From Cladosporium sp. IMV 00045 (taxonomy: Eukaryota > Ascomycota > Dothideomycetes > Cladosporiales > Cladosporiaceae): 32,898 nucleotides of DNA. Shown one piece after another: positions 8,573 through 18,355 of this stretch. Position 1 is the stretch's first letter; every line of letters starts with the position of its first letter. The position numbers were made by a program, and so were the translations under genes. The notes beneath the pieces are model-generated. The model was not told where the DNA came from, did not search any database, and saw only the letters and a list, made by a program, of their open reading frames with translations. Location of the stretch: assembly GCA_001931905.2 (NCBI GenBank), contig MSJI02000946.1:1-32898 (forward strand), read 5' to 3'.

Positions 8573-9118
8573 ATGGACCCACGCGCAGCTGCAGCCATAG
8601 GCTTGATGCCTGGCAGTGGAGACCCAAGAATCGCTCACATCACGGCCGCACGTCAAGCCATGATGATGGGTGGTGGTCCGCTGATCGGCCACCCTTTGGC
8701 GATGGGACACCCGATGGGAGGAGACCCAAGGGCAATGATGATGAGACGAGAGATGGCGATGCGCGCCATGATGCAAGAAAGGCAATGGAACGCAGCTCTG
8801 AATCAGTTGATGGATGCCAGGGAAAGAGCGATGCGAGGACCTATGGAAGGAGACGAAGATGAAGATGAAGAGGATGACGACGAAGACGACGAGGACGAGG
8901 GTGACATGGATGAAGGCATGGAGGACGATCCTATGCGTGCAGCGTTGCGCGATAGAATGATGGGAGGCATGGGCGGTGGTATGGGAGGTGGAATGACGGG
9001 TGGTCCTGGAGGTGACCCACGCCTCCTTGCGCTCATGGCCATGCGCCGTGAGCGTATGCTCGGTGGTATGGGTGGCGGCATGGGCGGCATGATGGATCCG
9101 AGGATGCGTCACTTCTGA
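8573..9118 (+). CDS. low-complexity Met/Gly-rich protein with an acidic tract, function unknown
   Basis: 181 residues from ATG 8573 (context ACAATGG), after a TATA box at 8369. The N-terminal part is rich in Met, Ala and Gly with the motif GDPR repeated. The middle is a Met/Arg/Glu helix-like stretch (MRREMAMRAMMQERQW). It is followed by an acidic run of more than 30 residues of mostly Asp/Glu and then by Met-Gly-Gly repeats (MGGGMGGGM). The protein ends DPRMRHF. There is no signal peptide or membrane segment. I do not recognise a family. The Met-rich and acidic tracts could bind metal or mediate phase separation or chaperone contacts, but that is speculation. Codon use is steady and the frame is open, so it is probably a real gene. 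Confidence 0.7.
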   Translation: MDPRAAAAIGLMPGSGDPRIAHITAARQAMMMGGGPLIGHPLAMGHPMGGDPRAMMMRREMAMRAMMQERQWNAALNQLMDARERAMRGPMEGDEDEDEEDDDEDDEDEGDMDEGMEDDPMRAALRDRMMGGMGGGMGGGMTGGPGGDPRLLALMAMRRERMLGGMGGGMGGMMDPRMRHF

Positions 9119-9720
9119 TCATCGATCGAAAAGCCAGCTCTGACATCTGACCAGAGCCCCTGATATTTCAATTATAAGGATGGCGTTAAATGTTTATACA
9201 GAAGAAATCGCCTACGAAGACTTTACTTTGGTTCCTATACCACTTGTCCTTGGCTCAGTTCATCTCGATCGTAACGAGAACATCAATTTCTTTGCTTTCT
9301 TTTTGGTCTCGTCCCAGAGCAAGTTTTGAATTATTCAATTTCTCTCGGACTTATCTTCCGACAACGGTATCGCCTCGGTGAACCCTCTGGGCAACTAACG
9401 CTGTGTCCACACCATTCATCAAGTGTCGATGGGCAACGACCTTCGACGTGGTCAATGGAAATCGCCACACATGGTTATTTTAGCGACGTCACTTACAACT
9501 TGATTGAGCAAACAATCACTAGTGACTATTAGCAGCTGGTTCGTTCTTTTGGTATAAATGCTTGCTCGTGGTATTCATGGCCCATCAAGCTTATAAGTTC
9601 CTGAACTACCTTACTGGCCAAGGTTGTTGTGTTTGCACTCTTGGTCATCTTGAAGCTCAAGCTCCAATCGATTGATCAATCTTCAAGAACACTCTTTGGC
9701 CCCAAGGCTACCTCGATATC
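9119..9720. other. intergenic region and promoter of the Asn/Pro/Gly-rich gene
   Basis: It holds the 3' flank of the preceding gene and, from about 9530, the promoter of the next gene with a TATA box at 9553. Short open frames at 9190 and 9326 have no supporting features. Confidence 0.5.
9553..9559 (+). promoter_or_regulatory. TATA box of the Asn/Pro/Gly-rich gene
   Basis: TATAAAT in the context GGTATAAATGC, 168 nt before ATG 9721. The spacing is similar to that of the preceding gene (204 nt). Confidence 0.55.
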
Positions 9721-10534
9721 ATGGATCCAAACATGGCAGCAAACCTCTTCAACGGCAACCCCAATGCCCCTCAAGACCCAAACCAACAACCCCAAGCATA
9801 CAATACTCCCCAGTTCCCTCAACCCAAGCGCCAACAACCCCCAACCTCCACCCACCATGCCAGCGCAATCACCCACACCCTCCGCCTCCTCCGTGGCAAG
9901 CAGTACCTCACCACCCTCCACAAGCATCCCCACCCCACCTATCAGCAACAGCGTATCCAACGCCCCCTTCGATCCCTTCAACGCTTGGCCCTTCAATAAC
10001 AGCAGTGGCAGCAACAACCCCTTCAACTCCTGGCCATTCACCAACAACAGCGACAACGGCAACAGCAACTCCCCATTCCCAGGAATGCAAATCACCAACA
10101 ACCCCGACGACTCGAAGCACATCAGCATGCCCGGCATGGACATCGTCGAAACTCCCGACAGCTCCACCCACGTGAATATGGGCGGGATGGAAATCTCCAC
10201 CGGGCCGGGAGGGCAGAACGTTTCTTTCTCAGGCGGAGCAGGCTTTCCTGGGTTCTCTGGCGGAGGAAGGGGCGGGTTTCCCGGCTTCCCCATGATGGGC
10301 ATGGGAGGCCAAGCGGGACATGGCAGGACTGGCTGGCCGTTTGGTAATAATGGCCGACAAGGCGGGAATCCCCGGGCGGGTGGCGGCATGCCTGGGAGTC
10401 AGAATCCGTGGTTGCATGGCAATATGCCCGGTATGGCGCCTGGTGGGAATCCCTGGGCGGGTGGTGGCGGATGGGGTGGTGCGCCGAGGAGGCAGAGACC
10501 TAGACCTAGGGGGTGGACGCGGAGGAAGATGTGA
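9721..10534 (+). CDS. low-complexity Asn/Pro/Gly-rich protein, possible frameshift near the start
   Basis: The main frame is open to a stop at 10534. It has NPF-type motifs (PFNAWPFNN, NPFNSWPF), then three tandem units of about 18 residues starting GMQI, GMDI and GMEI with similar tails (SKHIS, STHVN, QNVSF). A Gly/Phe/Met-rich region and a basic C-terminus (RRQRPRPRGWTRRKM) follow. The first ATG after the TATA box is 9721 and opens another frame (MDPNMAANLFNGNPNAPQ...) of the same Asn/Gln/Pro character, which is closed later. No good intron joins the two frames; a one-base indel at the C run 9838-9842 would. Otherwise the protein starts at ATG 9857 in a CACCATGCC context (225 residues). Like its upstream neighbour it begins Met-Asp-Pro and is Gly/Met-rich. 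Function unknown. Confidence 0.6.
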
Positions 10535-10868
10535 GGCTGTTGTTAGTCCTTGTGCGACTGTCTCGGTGAGTGGGTGAAAGCTGGGGCGAAGGAGAGAGGG
10601 AGGTGCGCGTTTGAAGAAATGTGAATTTATATTTATTCTTTTTGCTAGGCGTCTATGGTGCTCCAAAAGCATCAAAGCAGTGAGGAAATTTCCGTGAGGC
10701 GCAATAAGTATTAAGCGAAAACAAGATCAACGAGAAAAGGGAAGAAGAGATTTTCGTAAGCATGCGCGAGACGGTACAATGGGAAACAGACAAGGAAAAA
10801 TGGTAAGACAGGCTATGTCAGCGCACAAAGTTGAGTTGCAACAGCGACCAAAGATGTCAGCCTCGGGA
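10535..10868. other. convergent 3' flanks, nothing else seen
   Basis: Space between two genes that end toward each other. T-rich and A-rich runs (for example around 10625-10645) fit polyadenylation regions. Confidence 0.5.
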
Positions 10869-12902
10869 TTAGATGTACTTCAACTTCTTCATCGCGGCAA
10901 CGCAAACGGCCGAGAAGGTCAGAATGACACCGACAATACCGAACCACCATCCGAGGCCACTCGCATCCTCTCCGGGAACGTGAACGTTCATACCGAAAAG
11001 ACCAGCGACCAGGTTCAGCGGCACGAGAATCGTAGCAAGCACCGTGATCTTACCGAGCAAGACGTTGCTGCGCCCGCCGAGTTCGATGTGCGCCAGCTGG
11101 ACCTGGGACAGGTGGTTTGAGTGCGCGCGCGCCAGCATCTTCTCGAAATGTGCCAGGTTGGACATCATGGTAACGACGTGGTCCTGGACGTCGGACAAGT
11201 ACAGGCCGACGTCTCCGCGCGGCGCCATGGCGTATGACTCGTTGCATTTCTTGGCGAAGCCTTTGATGACATCGGCCTTGCCTCCAAGGAGGCGCAGCAG
11301 AGTCATTACGCGCTTACGACAGCTGCCGAGTTGCTGCATGATGGCGCGCGAGTCCTCGAAGCGAGAGGTGAAGATGCCGTCTTCAATGGCCTCGGACTCG
11401 TGCTCGACATCGGTCAGGACCGGGGCGAAGGAGTCGACGATCTCGTCGATGAGAGCGTAACAGATCCAGTCGGCAGAGAGGTTGACATAGTCACGCAGGC
11501 GACCGATACGCTTGCGGACGTTGGCTGCGTGCGGGTTCGGGCAGAAAGAGAATGTCAACAAGCCCTCGCGGAAGACAACAGCGTAGATGTTGATAGGCTC
11601 GAGGTAATCCTCACTCTCTTTGTCCAAGGAGTAGAAGGACCTGAAGCATAGAAAGTAGTAAGACTTGAACAGCTCCACCTTCTCACGGGTTTCCTGGGTC
11701 GTAATGTCCTCGCGTGTCAAAGGGTGGACGCGGAAGGCACCGCAGATGGCGAAAACTTCCTCTTCAGAAGGATTGAGCATGTCGAGCCACCAAACACCCC
11801 CTTCTGGGCCAAGCTCGAAGATGTCGCGGAACGTCTCGTCGGGCATGAGCAGCCCACCAAGCTCGGGGGCGTGAACAGTCTCATCAATCTCAGAAGAGAA
11901 GAACGTGAACCTGTTCTGAAGCTCGGAGTGGCTTGGAACTCGCTGGATGTTTTCAGACGAAGAATCGGGGCCAATCTTCTCGTTGCGCTCGGCTTCGCCA
12001 GTAGTGATCTCCGTGAGGCGCCTGTCATCGTCCACCGAAGCTTTGTGAGCTCCCTCGCCGTGCCTAAGGTCGTGGAAAACCTTCTTGACTTGCTCGTTCT
12101 GCTGCGTGAAGCGAGGCATGAACGGGTGGGCGACGGGAGTCTTGGTGTGTGTCTGCGCGACAAACTCCTCGAGATCCTCGAAGTCGATGGTGTAAGTGTT
12201 GGTCGGCTCTTCCGGAGGGAAGCAGACATCCTCCTGGATGGAGCTACGAATGGAGGCAACATCGGTCCTGTTGCCCGCGGTACCATCGTCGCCACCAGTG
12301 CCTCGGCGACGCTGGTGGGTAGTGTTGGAAGCAGTGCGCTGAAGGGTCAAGCCTTCGATAGAGCCTTGCTTGCTGTTCATGGTACCCGCCCTGCCCCTCT
12401 TGGGTGGAGCAAAAGCATCAACAGAGTTGGGTGGCGACGAAGACCGCGACCTAGACGAGTTCCTCGAACCGGCGTGACCGCCATCGGTCTGGCGAGCATG
12501 GACGGGACGCCTGAACGTGTTGCGCCTAGCAGCGATCGGGCTGTTTCGTGAGTTGCGACGCTCACGGTGCCATTTCTCGTCAGCCGTAAGCTGGGAGCGC
12601 CTGGAGCCAGTCGAAGTGTTCGACCTAATGCTCTTACCATCATCGATGATGGCGTTCTCCAACTCGGTTGCATAATCCCTTGCCGCAGAATCGGTGGGTG
12701 CAAGGCCAGTAGGGGGCTCAAGATTCGGGCGCGACGGTCCTCCGTTGCTAGCGATGCTGGCAAGTGTGCCCCGGCGACGTCCCTCGTGTCTAGTGTCCAA
12801 AGGCGGCGGCAGACTCTCAGCTTGGTTGCGGTGATCATCAAGGTTCGGCTCCGGAGTGCTGTACCTGGTGTGAGACCGGTCGGAACGTGGCGTGAACGAC
12901 AT
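10869..12902 (-). CDS. CorA-type magnesium transporter (Alr1/Mnr2 group)
   Basis: 677 residues in one exon. The first ~230 residues are a disordered Ser/Arg/Asn-rich N-terminus, as in fungal Alr1/Mnr2 proteins and unlike short bacterial CorA. The cytoplasmic domain (about 240-600) includes GGVWWLDMLNPSEEEV and TREDITTQETREKVE, which are recognisable CorA-domain segments. Two membrane helices lie at the C-terminus (about 617-636 and 652-671). The signature GMN motif is at 637-639, in LFGMNVHVPGE. The channel-like pentamer admits Mg2+ across the plasma or vacuolar membrane. The C-terminus is short after helix 2 (KKLKYI). Start: first ATG, 75 codons before any other in-frame candidate of interest. 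Which of the Alr1 and Mnr2 branches it belongs to cannot be decided by eye. Confidence 0.92.
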   Translation of the reverse strand: MSFTPRSDRSHTRYSTPEPNLDDHRNQAESLPPPLDTRHEGRRRGTLASIASNGGPSRPNLEPPTGLAPTDSAARDYATELENAIIDDGKSIRSNTSTGSRRSQLTADEKWHRERRNSRNSPIAARRNTFRRPVHARQTDGGHAGSRNSSRSRSSSPPNSVDAFAPPKRGRAGTMNSKQGSIEGLTLQRTASNTTHQRRRGTGGDDGTAGNRTDVASIRSSIQEDVCFPPEEPTNTYTIDFEDLEEFVAQTHTKTPVAHPFMPRFTQQNEQVKKVFHDLRHGEGAHKASVDDDRRLTEITTGEAERNEKIGPDSSSENIQRVPSHSELQNRFTFFSSEIDETVHAPELGGLLMPDETFRDIFELGPEGGVWWLDMLNPSEEEVFAICGAFRVHPLTREDITTQETREKVELFKSYYFLCFRSFYSLDKESEDYLEPINIYAVVFREGLLTFSFCPNPHAANVRKRIGRLRDYVNLSADWICYALIDEIVDSFAPVLTDVEHESEAIEDGIFTSRFEDSRAIMQQLGSCRKRVMTLLRLLGGKADVIKGFAKKCNESYAMAPRGDVGLYLSDVQDHVVTMMSNLAHFEKMLARAHSNHLSQVQLAHIELGGRSNVLLGKITVLATILVPLNLVAGLFGMNVHVPGEDASGLGWWFGIVGVILTFSAVCVAAMKKLKYI

Positions 12903-14097
12903 TGTTGCGGTTGTCTCGTGCTTCGGTGTGTCTATTGATATTTTTGCGAATTCGCAGCTTTTTCCAGTGTTTTATCGGCGTTCCCAAAGAATGTCGTTCG
13001 CCTCGTCTTCAGCGTAAAGGGTGTGATCCGGCAAGGCAACAGCTCACAAATTCGCACCTTTCTGGCGCTTTCAGTTATCCCATCGAGTTAGTTCCAAGAT
13101 ATCAGATCCTCGTCCTGCGTGTATTGCTTGATTCATCCAAACCCAGCCAAAGTTAGGGTGGCTGCTTGATATCCCCTCCGCACACGAACCAGCCGGGTCC
13201 GAGTAGAGGGCGGATGTGGGTGAACCCGTAGCCTTGATTCCCCGCCAACTTGGTGGTGTTACTTTGGTGAGAGTTGCGACGATGCGAATCGCGCGAGTCG
13301 AAGTGTGAGGGCGAAGGTCCAGCCAGAGTTGTTACTCTAACGGGGTGGTTGCCGCGTGGGAATAAGGTGAAAGAAGAGGTCGAGTAGCGACCGTCAGAAG
13401 TGACGAGATCGGGTAGTCAATGCATGTAGCAGCGGACAGCGTCTGAATAGCGGAAATGTAGTGTTTCGTGCGGTATGACTGTCCTCTGGGAGGTCGTGAC
13501 GTTGGAAGCAGGGAAGGAAAGAGGAGAAAGAAGATTTGCTTTGCCGCCTGTGCCAGGACCGGCTGGCTTGCTCAGACTGGCTTGCTGGGATTGCTCTGGG
13601 CCTTTTACACGTGCCGATCTTGATTGGCCGGCTGGGACGGCTTGTTCAAATCGCTGAATGAGACAGAGGAAATTGATAAATGCATTGACTGACGGTCTGC
13701 ATGTCCCATGTAAAATCTCTGCCTTACGACTGGCATGTGCTGGTGGTATACAGCCTATGACCAACACTACTTCGGCGTGGAACACCTGTTTGGTACTTCG
13801 AACCGTCGTCACCCAACCCATCGCCCGTGCCAAGCTCAACGCCAAACTCGCTATCGTGGTACCCGCGCGTTGTCGTTTCTCGCCCCGAACCGTGCCGTCA
13901 TACAGGGCCGTAGTATCAGCCAGCTGTATCAACTAGGCCAGGGAAGCAGCTACTTTGGTACCGCGGTGAAAGACCTCAGGCATACTGTATCATACAAACG
14001 ACTGAACACATCTTTGGCCTAGCCCTCCAATTACGAACAGATATCACGACTTCACCCCAAGCCAATCCGTCAGTCCGACTAGAAATCCCCTGCCATC
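12903..14097. other. divergent promoter region of the CorA gene and SPC1
   Basis: About 1.2 kb with overlapping short open frames on both strands (for example 13417-13932 minus and 13658-13936 plus). None has a motif or a plausible start context. It probably holds both 5' leaders. I see no RNA gene or repeat. Confidence 0.5.
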
Positions 14098-14483
14098 ATG
14101 GATGCTCTGCTCGACAAAGCTCGCGACATCTGGGAGGGCGAAATCGTAAGTAATGTTTAAGTCTGACTATGCTTAGTATACACTCACATACAATTCAGGA
14201 CTTCCGCGGACAGAGCCTTGCCGATTTCTTCACCACCTTCATCCTCGTAGCAACCAGCATCATCGCCGTCCTCGTCGGCTTCACAGCACAGGACATCTAC
14301 AAAACACTCTACATCGGACTGAGCGGTACGGCGCTCACCTTCGTCCTTGTGGTGCCGCAATGGCCTTACTTCAACAAGAAGCCAGAGCCATGGCTGCCTG
14401 CGCGTGTTCAAAAGGCGAGCTCGGGAAGCAGGCCAGACTTGGGTGGAGTGCAAATTGAGGTTGATGGGAAGAGGGTCGGATAG
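14098..14483 (+). CDS. SPC1: signal peptidase complex subunit SPC1 (12 kDa)
   Basis: Two exons, 14098-14145 and 14199-14483, with a 53-bp intron (GTAAGT...TTCAG). The product is 110 residues, close to the usual size of the family. The start MDALLDKARDIWEGEIDFRG matches the conserved SPC1 N-terminus, where the Asp-Phe-x-Gly-Gln motif spans the splice junction. Two membrane helices follow (about 24-44 and 48-68), then the conserved WPYFNKKPEPWLP segment and a polar tail. It is a non-catalytic subunit of the ER signal peptidase complex, with both termini in the cytosol, and helps define which segments are cleaved. It converges with RBX1. An ORF-only view starting at 14169 would miss the first exon. 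Confidence 0.95.
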
Positions 14484-15286
<803 letters not shown>

Positions 15287-15896
15287 GGTGGTTGTGGGGT
15301 GTTGGGCGCTTGTTTCGTGGAAAGGCGTGTCGCTAGAATTGTTTTGGAGGCGACGGGAAGGGTGTAGCAGGCCGAGAAGAGGTAGTCGTTACAAATATGC
15401 CGCAGTTATACAGTGATACCAGTGCAGGTACGTACTTCACTCAAGTTGCAATAATAGTGACCTGGGGCAAATGGTATTGATGCCTTCGCCTACAGCTCTC
15501 CATTCACATCGTCACTTCTATCGATTAGGCTAGCGGCTCCAGCCCTGACAGAGCGAAGTGGCGGTGGCTCAAAGCGGCCCCACTATTTCACGTGTCCTAT
15601 GACATGGCGACTCACAACAACGCCTGAGACACTGCTCACTACTCACTGAGCCAACAACCGTCATCTTCTGAAAGACTTCCGCACATACATGTTCCCATAG
15701 CCTATTGCTATTCAAATGTCGACTTTTCTCCTTTCAACCTCCACACCTAACTACCTGAGCAACCCCGAATCCCACCCCAGTCCTTGGTCTGAACACGCGC
15801 CCGCGCCCAGATAGCGTCGCCTTTGTCGCATTCGATCGCACTCTTGTCCAACAGTGCGCTTCTTTCACCTTCAGTTGCAATCCTGGCGACGATACC
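15287..15896. other. divergent promoter region of RBX1 and the Edc1-like gene
   Basis: 610 bp with no open frame of interest. CT-rich stretches just before 15897 fit a fungal 5' leader. Confidence 0.5.
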
Positions 15897-17357
15897 ATGT
15901 CCCAAACAGCGACCGGCGGCACGCCGCCTAATATCACCATGACTCCGCCCAAACCTCAGGGCAAGAACCAGCGAACACCGTCTGCCGCCCAAGGCAAACG
16001 CAACAACCGTAACAACCCTCGCAAGAACAATGCCCACATTGACGGCGCAGTGTCGGATTCGGTAGCGACCTCTCACCCACACCCAAAAAAGCAGGGGAGG
16101 CAAGGCAACGGCGCATACGCCCAGCACAACAATAACAACAACAACAACCAGAATGGGGATTTCAATGGCCAAAGGATGAGGCCAGTCTCCGTGGGAGGGC
16201 CGATGCTACCCGGAACGCCTGCAAAAGAGCGGGCGTATGCGCAATCGACCTTTCAAGCTTCACCAGCAGCTTCGGCTTTGCCAGTGCCCAAATTCCTTGG
16301 TTCCAAATCGGTGCCCAGTGCGCATGGGCCTTCCTCCTTGCAAGCAAGAATGGATGGTGAGAAGACACCGGAGCAGACAGAGGATAGCTCTCCGGAACCA
16401 GATGTCGTATCTCCTGCAAAGCTCCCACATGGCCAGAACCAGACGCCCTTGGATGTCTTCTTCATGGCAGACAAGGCAGAGAAAGAGAGGAAGAACACCC
16501 CTACTGGAGGCTTTTCGCCAGAACTTGGAGTTCGGCCTCCACCTGCTAGCGAGCCCAAGAACACGTTCCAAAACCGACACCAGCAGAGTCCTTTCTACAG
16601 GGTGAATAATGGGACGGCAAGCCCACAGACGGTTCCCCATGGCCAGCGCCCACAGCCTGCTGTGCGCGCACACTCCTCACCCGGCAACGGCACTGAAACC
16701 TCGACCCAGACCAACGGCAATCACGACGTCTCCACGCAGGCGCTGAAAGACCTTCTTTTCAACAACATCAACAAGCAAAGCAGCACTCCTCCTATCTCGC
16801 ACCAACGTGCACCCTCCAACCCCATTGCTGCCGACTTCCCCAACGAAACACCTTCACCAGTCCAGCAGCGCGCTGCGGCCGTTCCAACGACCCCAACACC
16901 CAACAAGAACACGAACCAATACTCTCTTCACTACGGCAATCGCAATCTCTCCCCCATGTTCCAGGCTGCACGCGCCGAAACCCCGCCTCGTCCCTCCAAC
17001 CTCCGACAGCAAGTGGACCAATCCGGCCAACAGAACGGGTTCTCTCAGTACAACCAGCAATTGTTCCCCAACCACCCCGACCCGAACACGTTCTCGCGCT
17101 CCTACCTTGACCACCAGATCCGCTCATCTCTCCCGAACCAACCACCACCAGGCCTGATCACCAACGACCAAAGGAACGGCAGCACCACGACAACAGCATC
17201 CGCGCAATACAACGGGCCCCAGCACCCTTTACCACCTCAATACGGCATGCCCATTCCAAACGCGGCTGCGGAAAACGGCCAAACGAGCGGCTCGCGCGAC
17301 GTCAAGGGAATGGAAGACGATTTACGACGGATGCTGAAGCTCGATGTTTTGGGCTAG
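15897..17357 (+). CDS. Edc1/PNRC-like mRNA decapping activator, largely disordered
   Basis: 486 residues in one exon, rich in Asn, Gln, Pro and Ser, with no folded domain visible. Residues 114-133 match the Dcp1-binding, Dcp2-activating motif of yeast Edc1/Edc2 and animal PNRC. The YA pair (114-115), F119, SP (122-123), LP (128-129) and P131-x-F133 all occur at the expected spacing. The motif follows a basic N-terminus (QGKNQR, QGKRNNRNNPRKNN) that could bind RNA, and a poly-Asn run. Other conserved-looking islands are TPLDVFFMADKAEKERK (about 183-199), a helix ALKDLLFNNINK near 282, and a C-terminal helix DDLRRMLKLDVLG. Expected role: bridge between mRNA and the Dcp1-Dcp2 decapping enzyme in cytoplasm or P-bodies. 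The motif is clear; the overall function is inferred from it. Confidence 0.75.
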   Translation: MSQTATGGTPPNITMTPPKPQGKNQRTPSAAQGKRNNRNNPRKNNAHIDGAVSDSVATSHPHPKKQGRQGNGAYAQHNNNNNNNQNGDFNGQRMRPVSVGGPMLPGTPAKERAYAQSTFQASPAASALPVPKFLGSKSVPSAHGPSSLQARMDGEKTPEQTEDSSPEPDVVSPAKLPHGQNQTPLDVFFMADKAEKERKNTPTGGFSPELGVRPPPASEPKNTFQNRHQQSPFYRVNNGTASPQTVPHGQRPQPAVRAHSSPGNGTETSTQTNGNHDVSTQALKDLLFNNINKQSSTPPISHQRAPSNPIAADFPNETPSPVQQRAAAVPTTPTPNKNTNQYSLHYGNRNLSPMFQAARAETPPRPSNLRQQVDQSGQQNGFSQYNQQLFPNHPDPNTFSRSYLDHQIRSSLPNQPPPGLITNDQRNGSTTTTASAQYNGPQHPLPPQYGMPIPNAAAENGQTSGSRDVKGMEDDLRRMLKLDVLG

Positions 17358-18355
17358 AAGCAATTTTTCGCCCTCTGCAATGTTGAGCGTCTGACTTTCT
17401 CTGATTTCCGGTTCTTTTTTCCCTCATCGTCGTGGCGGTTCACTTTCCTTTCCTTTCTCAGCATGCGCATGGCGAGGCGCTCTGGCGTTTTTCCTACTGC
17501 TTCGCTTCAGGCACGGTTCCTTAGTGCTGGATTTGCTCGCTCAACTGCAGGGATTGGCGGACTTTACCTCTCTTCAACTCCTCCTGCGTTCTCTGTGTTG
17601 CGTCGCTTTAATGAGGACTATCACGAGCAAAAGTCTCAAGATGGCGTCACCTTCCAAGGGAGGAGAAGGGATGACGGGGTTCTGGCATCTGGGTTCTGGG
17701 TTCTGGAGCACTTTGTTTCTCCTTCTTCTTTCGTTTCCGCGCGGCATTTTCGACTCTGCTCACGATGCGTTCATGTTGTGCACGAATCTCCTTTCTGCTT
17801 CGCGCGTCTAGACCGCTGGCCGGCCGGATGGATGGATGAGAGCCTAGGCGAGTACAGACTCGCTTTGCTCGTTGCATTTCCACTTTTCTTTTTCCTTTTT
17901 GAGGATGAAGGGCATTTTCGAGCGCTGGGATTGAGATGATGGATGGACGGTTGTCGTTGGAGCCGATATGAGGCAGTTGTTTGATTTTGTCTGGTAGATA
18001 GATGACCAACTCTTTGTCACTCTTTACTCTTGATGGTTCGGGAGCGTCGCGCATTTCACTTTTAAGTTTTGTATGGCTTCAAGGGGTATATTCTGATGAT
18101 AACGCATCCGCCAAAGCTGCGTTCTATTGCCTGGCATGCGCGCAAAGGGATGTAGATGAAGAGCAGGCTTGGATCTCTAGAAGTATTCCAGTCTTTACTT
18201 TCAGAAACGGTAGTAACCTTGCGTACGAGATCGATTGCGAACGAAGGAGCGAATGCTTATGCATTTCTATCAATTTCCTCGATCTGTCGTCTATCTGTAC
18301 ACACGAAACAAAAAACAAAATAGCCGTAGATCGTCACTCCCAAACACCACCCGCT
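17358..18355. other. convergent 3' region, no confident gene
   Basis: About 1 kb between the Edc1-like gene and the permease. An open frame at 17463-17939 (158 codons) starts only ~100 bp after the stop of the gene before it. It has no recognisable motif and an irregular composition; I read it as 3' untranslated sequence. T- and CT-rich runs are frequent. Confidence 0.45.

Noticed and set aside
13417..13932. 171-codon minus-strand open frame in the CorA-SPC1 intergenic region
   Set aside because: Overlapping frames on the other strand are equally open. No recognisable domain and no promoter seen.
17463..17939. 158-codon plus-strand open frame after the Edc1-like gene
   Set aside because: No motif, signal peptide or promoter, and odd composition. 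Best read as 3' untranslated sequence.
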